DNA of 64,000 nucleotides from Raffaelea ambrosiae. Taxonomy: Eukaryota; Ascomycota; Sordariomycetes; Ophiostomatales; Ophiostomataceae. Both the position numbers and the translations under genes were made by a program. Location: the NCBI GenBank assembly GCA_002778195.1, contig PCDI01000005.1, positions 2,102,392-2,166,391 of the forward strand, written 5' to 3'. Of this stretch, positions 30,052-39,812 are shown piece by piece; the first letter of the stretch is position 1, and each line of letters starts with the position of its first letter. Below the pieces are notes generated by a model that worked only from the letters and a program-made list of their open reading frames with translations, had not been told where the DNA came from and made no database searches.

Positions 30052-32271
30052 CTACTTATGCTTCTTGTGGCTCCCCACGGCCACCGCGTGCATCCCCCGC
30101 GCACTGCTCCACATGCTCTCGCTCACCCGCGTCGGGATCTTCCGGCCCCGGAGCCGCTGGTCAATCAGCCACAGGCCCACCACAAACTCCTCCTTGCTCA
30201 GCCATCCGCTCTGCCGCCGGTCCACCAGATCCCATACCTCCGCCAGCTCGTCCACCGGCAGCCGGCTGCGGCGCCACAGGTCACGCACCACCACATTCGG
30301 CACGTCTTGTCCTTCTGGTCCTTCTGGTCCTTCTGGTCCTCGCTTCGCTCGCAGGTCTCCTTGTCCTTCTGGTCCTTCTGGTCCTCGCTTCGCTCGCAGA
30401 TCGCCTTGCCCTCGTTCTGGTCCTTCTGGTCGCTTCGCTCGCAGGTCGTCTTGTCCGTCTGGTCCTCCCTCCGCTCCACTGTCAAGCTTCGCTACACCCC
30501 GGATCCCCAGATACCCCCGGTTGCTCGCCCACACCGCCTCGTACCGCCGCCGCTGCCGCTCCGTCATCGCCTCCCGCCACCGCTTCCGCGACCCTTCCTG
30601 GTGCTTGTGCTTGTGCTTCCGCCCCCCCACAATCGCCGGCGTGTGGTGGTGCCGGTGCCGCTCCTTTTGCAGCTTCGCATACTCCTCGTCGTTGTCGTCC
30701 CCCCACCGGCCCCCCGTCTTGTCTGGCCGCAGCGTCGTCGGCATCGTCAGCGTCCGCGCACGCGGCCGCTTGCCCGGCGACCCCGGCCGCGACCCCGGCC
30801 GCGACCCGCATCGCGACGACGACCCGGCCACACCGCTGCCACCACTGAGATGGGCATACAGACGCGGTGCCGGCACTGCTGCTGGTGGTGGTGGTGGTGG
30901 GGGGGGTGGAGGAGGGCTCTTGGACGGGTCGCCACCACCATTCGTAGAATGACGTGAAGCGGCCACGGACCCGGCCATGATGGCGCTGGCCAGGCCGTCC
31001 AGATAGGTCGACGACGAAGACGTCGCCCCACTGCCTGCGCCTGTAGATCGCGACGAGGTCGACGCCCGGGACGTGATGGATGTCGATGTTCGGGATGGCG
31101 GCGGCAAGGGTGGCCGTGCGGCAGCGCCACCGGCCGTCGGGGATGGACGCGGAGACGGCGTCGCAGCGATCGTGTGAGCGCGGCGGACCGGTGGAGGCGA
31201 GGGCCCCGTGGAAGCCCGAGGCGGCTTGGGGGGGGCTGCTTCCGCCACGACCCCGGGCCCGACGTCTGGCTCTTGTGTTTCCGGGGCATCCACAAACTCG
31301 TCGTCGTCCCGGCTGACTTGTCTGGACAGCGTGTTGGACAATGTGTTGGACAATGCGTTGGACCACGTGTCGGACAGCGTATGGTCGGACACTGGCCGCT
31401 GCTGGCGTGCTTCCGTCTCTGGCGTCGCCGGTGGTGGCGGCAGTGCCCGCTGGGGCTTGGCCGACGACGAGTTCTTGGTCTCGGGTGGCGCGGGCGCACT
31501 GCCCCGCTGTTTCGGCGCGGATGGACGGCGCTGTTTCTGGGGTGCCGGTGCCGGCGCCGGCGCCAGCTCCGGGGGTTCGTTCTCCTTGGGTGCCGGCTTG
31601 GGTCGGGGCTTCACCGGGACCGTCTCTTGTGGCTTTTGTGGCTTGGGTGGAAGCTCTTGCTGCTTTGGCTTCGGTATCCGAGGGGCCTCTTTCGGTTTCG
31701 GCTTGGGCGACGGTGCTTTGGGTTTGGACGGTGCGGGAGCCTTCTTGACGGGCTTCTCCACCTTCCAAACTGGCTCTGCCGTCTTGGGCCCGTCCAGAGA
31801 CCGCTCGGGTGGCGGCGGACTCACGGCCCGTGGCGGCGTACACGCCTTCTTGGGCTTGGACGGCTTGGTCGACGGCCGCGAGACGGGGCTCGTCTCGGCC
31901 GCCGGACGGGCCGGCTTCTTCTTTTTGCTCGGCGTGGCGTCGGCGGCTGCTCCGGCCTTCTTCCCGGCCGTTGGTCTTGGCCTGGCCGTGTTGTCGTTGT
32001 CGTGTTCAAACATGGATATGAGTTTCGACGTTGACGGAATGGCTGTCGTGTCCGTGTCGGGTGCCGGTGCCGGTGTTGGTGCTGGCAATCGAGGAAATGG
32101 CCGGCCGGCCAGACTTGGTAGACTGTCGGCTGTTGCTGTCGCTGTCGCTGTCGCTGCTGCGGCGGCGGCGGCCGCCTCCCGTCGCTTCTTCTCGCCCTCC
32201 GCCGCCAGCAGAGCCGCTGACACTTGTGCCGGTGCCGGACCCCCATTTCCTGTTAACTGTTGCTGCTGTTG

Positions 32272-32307
<36 letters not shown>

Positions 32308-33054
32308 TCCCGTATGGTGTGGTGTCACGCTCGGACTGGCTGACCGGCTGGCGGCCAGGTTGGCCGCCAGGAACGACTGCGTGTGCCCGGTCCGGTGGCG
32401 CGGGAGCCCGTCCACGGTCCGAGACGGCTCGGAGACCCAGCCGCCGCCGCCGCCGCCGCCGCCACCGCTACCGCTTGCTGCCGTACCTCGACTGGCCGTG
32501 CTTCCACTCCGACTCCGGCTTCCTCCTGCTCGCTGGCCCGGACTGAGGCTTCGTAGTTGTTGTTGCTGCTGCGGCGGCTGCCGATGCGCGGGCGACCCGG
32601 GTCGCAGCAGGCCGACGCCCGCGACACCGGCAAACTCGCGCGAGGCCGACGTCGCAGCCAGGAGGGCGCCGCTGGTGTGGGTGTCCCGCCGCGAGGGCGA
32701 CGCAGCCAGGAGGGCGCCGCTGGTGTGGGTNTCCCGCCGCGAGGGCGACGCAGCCAGGTGGTAGGAGGCCGCGCCGGCACGACGGGTCGGACTGGTCGGG
32801 CGCACGGGCGAAGCGGAGAGGCGGCCGTTGGGGGTTCGTGTCCGGGGGGGGGTTCGTTTCCCGGGGGAGGTTCGTTTCCCGGGGGGGGTTCGTTTCCCGG
32901 GCGAGGAGCGGCCACCACCACCACCTCCGTACGACGACGCCAACCCTGCGTGTCCGTTCTGCTGCTGTCGTCCTCCTGTCCGCTGGCTGCTGAGGCTGAA
33001 CGCCAGCGACGCGCCCTGCAGCGCGGCCGCTGCGGCCGCCTGGTCGGAGGACAT
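30052..33054 (-). CDS. IRS4: Irs4/Tax4-type EH-domain protein
   Basis: One open exon of 1000 residues. The C-terminal EH domain (about residues 831-995) identifies it: RQRRRYEAVWASNRGYLG, then VVVRDLWRRSRLPVDELAEV, the EF-hand-like WDLVDRRQSGWLSKEEFVVG and LWLIDQRLRGRKIP. In yeast, Irs4 and Tax4 bind the phosphoinositide 5-phosphatase Inp51 and affect PI(4,5)P2 levels, the cell wall and autophagy. The rest is disordered and basic or Pro/Ser-rich, with PGKRT repeats (about 50-72), a 16-residue duplicated unit (about 102-134), a Gln run (about 248-267) and a Pro/Lys-rich middle. A 48-residue low-complexity insert (about 868-916) splits the EH domain in a loop. Start 33054 was chosen because the open frame upstream is compositionally unlike it. 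One base (32731) is N. Confidence 0.85.
30307..30450. repeat. In-frame minisatellite inside the EH-domain coding sequence
   Basis: Units of 54, 45 and 45 bp (30307-30360, 30361-30405, 30406-30450) share the cores cttctggtcc and cgcttcgctcgcag. A partial fourth unit follows. All lengths are multiples of three and the minus-strand frame stays open, giving repeated RAKRGPEGPEG. Confidence 0.93.
32254..32309 (-). repeat. Polyglutamine tract in the Irs4-type gene
   Basis: A CAG/CAA run on the coding strand encodes about 18 consecutive Gln. Confidence 0.93.
32653..32761. repeat. 48-bp tandem duplication in the Irs4-type gene
   Basis: Two 48-bp copies (32653-32700, 32701-32748) match except for the N at 32731, and the first bases of a third copy follow. 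They encode the repeated 16-residue unit ending SPSRRDTHTSGALLAA. Confidence 0.93.
32838..32905. repeat. 18-bp repeat encoding PGKRTP
   Basis: Three to four units around gttcgtttcccggggg encode PGKRTPPGKRTS-type sequence on the minus strand. Confidence 0.85.
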
Positions 33055-34292
33055 GGGAAGGGGAAACGTGGACTGTCGTCTGCTGTGGAGGAGCCTCTCG
33101 TTTTGCCGGGGAGCGTTCGGTCTGCTCTTGGGGGGGTGTGTGTGGCTAGTTGTGAGCTGCTCCCGCAGAGCTGCTTCCTCGGACGCGCCGCCCCAAGCCG
33201 CGGCTCGGTCGGCAGGCCAGGACGGAGGAGGACATGCAGGATTGGGGAAACGGGCAGAGAGTTGTCTGGCAAAGAAAAAAAAAACACAAAGGTGTGTGTG
33301 GTTGTGTGGCGGGAGGGGGGGGGGCGAGGTTGTGTGTTGTTCAAAAAGGACGCGTCGTGGTTTTCGGGGGCGTCGGCAATAATAGTGAAGGTACCACCAG
33401 TAAATAGGTAACCACGAACGACAAGTACTACTGGCCAGGCAAGGCTGAAACGGCTGCGGCGGAAAGGTGGGCGCCATCTGCAAGAAGGGACATTTGGGGT
33501 AAGCATGGACTAGAGCAGTTAGCGGTTAGCGAGCAGTTGGGGGAGGAATGGAGGGGCAGAGAGAGCCTTTGGTGCCTTTTAGCGACCTGGAGAGACACGA
33601 ATGGCCCCGAGACAACCTGCCATGTAGGGGGTGTGACAGGCGGACCCATCGATTTCCTAATCTTCAGCGGTTGTCTCCACTGGAATGCCGGAGCACAAGC
33701 GAACCCCAGGCTGCCCAAACTACGAACAAAGACATTCACGTCGCACGGCGCACATGTTTGTACAACTGGAAATCGTTTCTTCCCCTGATGCAGAGTCCAA
33801 ATCCCCTCGCGAATGACACAACGCCGTCCAGATAAACAAAGTCTCAGAACCAGACCAAAGAAGCCAAACTCAGACAACCAAAAGAGGAGCAAAAAGGACA
33901 AGCAAGGAAACAAGGAGGAATCAAAAAAAGGACAAGCAAGAAGAAAAAAGAAAACAAACAGAAAACAAGAGCCAAGACGGTCGACGGCCGACGGTTGTGG
34001 GACAGAAAAACAGACATGGTCTTCCTTGTCTGGCCACCTTCCCCCGTCCAAATAAGTACAAGAATGAAGAAAGAAAAATGAATGTCTCGTGAGAACCAAA
34101 AAAGAACGACGCCACAAAACAAGGCCAAGCACCATCGTGGATCATGCCGTGAGTGCGCCGGAAAACAGACAAGAACCAGGCCGTTCAGGCGCGGAGAGTC
34201 AAAGGGGTCCGACCAAGATGGCCACTTCAGCCCGTCAATGTCAGCCCCTACCCGTCTCCCCGTCTCCCCGCCTCCCCGTCTCCCCGTCTCTC
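33055..34292. other. Irs4 upstream region and 3' flank of ASE1
   Basis: The left 400 bp continues the Irs4 frame upstream but with different composition and no ATG in good context. The right part is A-rich 3' flank of ASE1. No gene seen. Confidence 0.4.
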
Positions 34293-37174
34293 CTAAAACG
34301 CCTCTTCGTCGGTCCACTCGCTCCCCGACACGATCCGGTTGCCCTCGGCATCCACCATCATCATATGGCCGGCATATGCAGCGGCTGCGCCTCCCCCTCC
34401 ACCACCCGACAGGGACCCTGCGGGCGGCGGCAGGCCCCGGACCCGCTTCGCCATGCTCGACGTCGGCCGCGCGTACCCGCTCTCGGGCGTCATCCGCTTC
34501 GCCCCCCCGCTCTGGCTCCGCGCCGCCCGCAGCTTGGCATAGTACGTGTCCGACGCGTCCACCTCGGGCTCCGAGTTGTCGTCGTACGTCTCCCAGTTCT
34601 CCGACTCCGACACCGTCGTCGTCGCAGACGTGTTCGACACGTGCCGCACCGACCCGCTCGCCGACGAACACCCCGAAGACGCCGACGTGATCGCCGTCGT
34701 CGCCTGCGACGGCACCGACGACGACGACGCCTGCGAATACGCCGTCGACCGGCCCGTCGTCCGCTCCGACTTTGCGTACTGCTGCTGTTGTTGGCTCTGC
34801 TGGAGCAGCTGCTGCTGCAACTGCTGCTGCTGCAGCTGGTACGACTGCTGCCGCAGATTGTACTCGTACTGGGCTTGTTGCTGTTGTTGTTGCTGCTGCT
34901 GCTGCTGCAGCTGCTGCTGCTGCGACTGTGTCCGACCGGACGCGCCCCCCCGGCTGCCCCCCCGGCTGCCCGTCCGGCTCTCGGCCCGCAGCATCTCCCG
35001 GTCGTCGTACACGTCCTCCGGGTCCATGTGCCGCACGTGCATCCCGCTCGACTGCAGGTTCGTGCCCCGGTACGGGTTCACCGGCGTCTCCAGCTCCGGC
35101 ACGTGCACCAGCTCGCGCATCTTGGGCGGCGGCGCCCGCATCAGCACCTGGCCCGATCGCAGGGTTGCGCCGCCGCCGTTGGATGCGGCGGAAGCCGCAC
35201 CAGCGTTGGCCCGTGGCCGCTCGGGCGAGTTCATGCCGTGCTTGAGGTTGCCCAGGGGCGCCCGCGACGCAGCGGCCGCCGTGGTCGGAATACGCGACGG
35301 GCTCGACCGTCCGGCCGATGCTGTTGTCGTTGTTGTTGCTGCTGGAGGTGCTGCATTTCGCCGCAGCGTGCCGTTTCCGTGTCCGTTGGTGGCTGTTGGC
35401 GTCTTGGCCCCGGCGGCCCGTGTCGGTGGTCGGTCTGTGCCGCCACCCCTCGCCGTGGCTGTCGCTGTCATGTTGCTCCGTCCTGGCGTCGGCTTGGTGG
35501 CGCTCTTGGCCGCCGACAGGGGCGGACACGCCGGCGTGCGTGACCGTGGGCCCCCGGCGCCGCCGGCCTTGGCATTTTGTTGGTTTGGGTGGGGGTGGGG
35601 GTGTGAGTGGTCCTGCTCGTACACGGTATCGAGGTACCGCTCGCCGTGCACCAAAAACGGCCGGCCGTACTCGTCCTCCCAGGCCTCGAGCACTTTACGC
35701 AGCTCGGCCGTGACCTTGGGCAGCTCCTTGGCTATGCGCTTGCGCGTCTTCTCCTCGCGCAGCAGCTTGCCCGGGTCGCGCTTCTCGCCCTTCTGGCCGC
35801 GCATCATCAGCCGCGAGGCGTCCTGGCTCGACGCCGCCAGCTCGTCGCGCTCGTGGATCAGCGTCTGGTGGCGGTCGACCATGGCCAGCGTGGGCGCGCG
35901 CTGCTGGCGCAGGGCCTCCAGGCGGGCAATCTCGCGCTCGTGGGCCTCGAGCAGCGCGTCGCTGTACACGTCCGAGAAGGCGGGCGTGAACTCGAGCATC
36001 TCGTCCTCGGACAGGTACAGCTTGTCCCACAGCGCCTGCAGCTGGCAGCGCGCGTCCTCGACAAAGGCCGGCAGGTTCTGGCGCTTCAGCTCGTGCAGCC
36101 GCGCCAGCTCGTCCTCGAACTCGTTGATCTGGCGCAGCCCGCACCCGCGGTTGGCGTTGAGGAAGGCCCGCTTCTCCGCCTCCTCCACGCCGCCCAGCTT
36201 GTCCCACAGGTCCTCGACCTGCGCCCGGAGGTCCTTGAGCCGCTTCTCGCGCGCGCGCTTCTCGTCCGCCAGCTTGTCGCGCTTGCTGCGCAGCCGCGTC
36301 AGGTCCTCCTCGTGCAGCCCCAGCTGCTCCGGCGCGTCGCGGTAGTGCTTGACAATGGCGGCGTCCGTCTGGGCCTGCGGCGTGCCCAGCTCGGCCCACA
36401 GCTGGATGACGTTCTCGGACAGCGCCTTGACCGTGGCCACGCGGCGCGTGTACTCCTCGTACACCCGCGTGAACTCGGCGTCCAGCTTGTCGACGTACGA
36501 CGGCGACAGGTCAAAGTTGATGGGGATGGTCTGGTTCGGGCCGGTGGGCGGAAGGGGCAGCCGCACAAACGTGCCTTCGAGGTGCGACGAGTACGATTCG
36601 AGTGCCTCGACGAGTTCTGGATGGGTTAGTTTTTTATTTATTTATTTTTTTTTCATTTTTTTTTTTCATTTTTTTTTCATTCCCCCCCCCCTTCCTTCTA
36701 CTGTCACGCATGCACTCACTTCGCACTTGCTCATAGCGCTCGCGGTGGATCTTGCTGATCTGCATGTGCTTGTCCTTGAGCACCTGCAGGCACCTCGACA
36801 GCGGGTAGGTCACCTGCAGCTCGTCGTCGGCCTCGTAGTCCCGCCGCGGCCGCGAGTCGTCCAGCGATGTCTCCATCTGCCGGATGGCGGTGATCGTCCG
36901 CTGTGCCTCGTCCAGCATGTCCTGCTTCTCGTTGGTGACCAGCCGCACCTGGTTGTGGAGGGCTTCGGAGAGGGCGTTGAAAAGCTGGCAAGAAAACAGC
37001 GTTAGCAGCGAAATTGGCATATCCAGCAACATGCCGGCGTCCCCTGCGACCATCCTCACGTACCTCCTCCTCGCGCTTCTCTCGCTCATGGTTGGAGACG
37101 CCGATCTCGTCAAAGAGCCCATGCAGCTGGACAATGATCGCATTGACCTGCTGCGACAGGTAGCTGGCATCCAT
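34293..37174 (-). CDS. ASE1: Ase1/PRC1/MAP65 microtubule-bundling protein
   Basis: Three exons (37174-37064, 36984-36720, 36616-34293) encode 899 residues; junctions are phase 0 and phase 1 with GT...AG ends. Ase1 cross-links antiparallel microtubules and builds the anaphase spindle midzone. The N-terminus (MDASYLSQQVNAIIVQLHGL) and helical rod are typical: ELGTPQAQTDAAIVKHYRD, RLRSKRDKLADEKRAREKRL, VEDLWDKLGGVEEAEKRAFL, QLQALWDKLYLSEDE, HEREIARLEALRQQRAPTLA and then LREEKTRKRIAKELPKVTAE, the microtubule-binding spectrin-like region. From about residue 474 the protein is disordered and basic, with two Gln-rich runs (about 688-740). Potential Cdk sites (SP, TP) are frequent in this tail, as known for the family. 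Confidence 0.94.
34866..34928 (-). repeat. Polyglutamine tract in ASE1
   Basis: A CAG/CAA run on the coding strand encodes a Gln stretch broken by a single Leu. A second Gln-rich run lies at 34780-34850. Confidence 0.9.
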
Positions 37175-39812
37175 GGCCGCTTTTGGTCGGGCAGAGGTCG
37201 TTGGTAGTCGTTGGCAAAAAAAATGGGTGGCGTGGTGTACGGTGGTCTGGAGCGGGAGAGGGCGCGTGTGTGGTATGTGTGTGTGTCAGAGCACGGTGGC
37301 GGGTGTGTCAGGCAGAAGATGCCAGAGAGATGGCCGGCCACCTTGCAACGTGTACGGCAGATAGACGGAATGTAGACAGTTTCACTCGAGCCGAAGACGG
37401 CGCTCCCTTTTGGAGCAGAGCATCTCAGGGAGGAGCCAGATAGAAAGGGAGTCGAGGACCGGGACGGAGGTCGGAGAACGGAGAACTGCTCGCACGTTGA
37501 CGATGTCGCTCGACTGGAGGGAGAAACGGAGAGCTGTAGAGGAAAAGCAGAGGAGAAGAGAAAAAAGAGCAAAAAAAGAGGGACAAAAACAGGAAAAAGG
37601 AATACGATGGCCTCTTTTGGGGGGGGGGGTCTCTTCAGCAGAAGTAAATGGGCAAACAATCGTAAAAGGGGGGGGGGGTTACTCTGCAGGAATGGAAACG
37701 AAAAAAATAGGAACGGACGGCAGGGCTGTGGTGGACTCGTTCGTACTCGTAGACGCGCCCGAACAGTGCACTCCGTCCCCTGGTCTGTTTCTTGGGCTTC
37801 GCCCTTTTTTTTCCGCTCTGTCTTTCATGGGTGGTCCCGATTTGTTTAGGTAACGGAGCAAGCCCGGGTCGCCAGGGCAACGGGATCTGACTAAGTCGTG
37901 CTTGTCCTCTCATTGGCCCAACCAAGATGCTGTCCGTCACGTGCAGCGGCATCCCACCTTGTTTATTTGCATGGTACATAGTAATAGGAAAGCAACCGCG
38001 TCATGGGTGTGAAACCTGTCTTTCGGTGCCTCCGCTCCCCTGCAATTATTTGCCCGCCCACGCTGGAGCCCGACACCGTCGACAGCGGCGCGCTGTGTTT
38101 ATGTTATTTTTATCATCATGCAGTGTACTTCCTCAGTTCCTTTTTCTGCGCGCTGCATGGCCGGACCGTTTCACAACCCCTCTTGCACCCCCCGTTGTTG
38201 TTGTTGCGACCAAAGAACGGTATGATCGTTGCTCTTAAGACTACATAGTTAGTATGTGATCCAAGTGATCAGCTTGCATCACAACAGTCGCGCGTCTTTG
38301 CGCAACCCAGAGAACCCCTGTTCGGGTCTAGTTGCCCAGCGCCAGCGTAGTGTCGGCTAGCCGTAGATCCATCTCAGCCTGTGCGATCGAGGAAACATGT
38401 GGCTGCGGTGCAATGCTATGCACGATGCGATGTTTGCCTATCTTGAACTGGGGAGTTGCTATTGCCCCTATTATTTGACTAGAGTGCCTCGTACGATAAA
38501 GGGGGTTTTTAGTCAGAAAAATCCCCTCGTATGCTGAGAATCTTTGATACACCAAAAGGCCTAGTTGTGCCGCGGGCACTTGAGCACATGGTCACCCAGC
38601 AAAAGCGCCACCAACAACAGCTCCCTGCTCCTGTCCTCCTGCGTGACGACTACCTTGCCGGTACATTCTGCACCGTTACGTGACGGAAGGCAAATTGCTT
38701 TCGCTCGAAGACATTAATAAGTATTAGTGGTGGCGCAGAGACGAGGAGATTGCTGCTTTAGTAAAGGATACTATTAGTGAATCAGGACGATCAAATGAAC
38801 CCAGAATCTGCGTGTGATTTAGATAAACAGCTGCGCGAAGTGCAGCAAGACGAACTACTTTGTACTTTGTAGTTGCTCTGATATAGGCAGAGACAGACTT
38901 GCCCAGAATGTTGAACTATCGTCACTTTGCGAATGGATCCCTTTGCGCGTGCATATCCTGCAAGTCCAAACAAGACAGCCCATACTACATAGTACCACCT
39001 CGGCACGGGAGCGGACGGCAGAGCTTTTGCCGCAACCCCAGGAAATAGCAAGCCGGCTATGGCAAGGAGGGATGGACGGCTGCGAAAGTGGTCTACGCCG
39101 TACTGCTACTATAGCGTATATGTGGAATGATGTCTCTGTTATTGGACGCGTTTTTCACGCATACGAAGGAAAGCAAGTCGCTCCCGCTTGTGTGTCTGGC
39201 TCTCCGACCTCTTCTTTCTTCCTGCGCACGTCCTGCCCTGAAATGGCCCAACAGCCCACGATGGTCTCTATGTGCGACAGTCGAAGCCGGCCGATGCAAC
39301 GCAACGAGCTCTCTTTGGAGTCAACTTTCTTAGGAAACAACTTTGATTCGTTATTCGTGTCTGGACAGTCTCTTCACGCCAGCCTTGGCATGCCGAAGCG
39401 GCTGGCTCTCTTCCTATCCTCTCTCCCCGGGCGCCTTCCTCGTGGACAGCCCGGACTGAAGAACCGCTGTCCCCTCCCGGACCCCCCCGGCCGTTCTGGC
39501 CAGGGCCGACGGCAACGCGGCCACAATGCCCGGCACCAGGCTCAGCCTCGCCCGCGCGACCTGCGCCTCCAGCTGCCGCTCCCACCGGTACTTCTCGATC
39601 AGGTCGCCGCCCTGGCGCAGCCGCTGCCGCCAGCCCTCGATGTGCAGCCAGGCCAGCCGGAAGGCGCCTCGAGCCTGGTGCTGTTGTTGTTGCTGCTGTG
39701 GTTGTTGCCCGACTGGCTCGCTTGTCGTTTCTCGTATCCGCACCCCCGTCGACGCCCTCTGGCCATGTGCCACCTCCGCCTTCCCCTCCGTCTCCCCCCC
39801 CTCCGAGCGTGG
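37175..39812. other. 2.6-kb region upstream of ASE1, no supported gene
   Basis: Near ASE1 the sequence is purine-rich with G runs (37620-37629, 37669-37678). The segment 38230-39130 looks different: more A/T and no long tracts. It includes a short stretch (38655-38795) that reads like a decayed coding remnant. The right end is the 3' flank of the coiled-coil gene. No tRNA or intact gene seen. Confidence 0.4.

Noticed and set aside
33055..33483. N-terminal extension of the Irs4-type protein
   Set aside because: The frame stays open upstream of 33054 but reads as Cys/Pro/His-rich sequence over probable UTR, and MSSDQAAAAA is the natural start.
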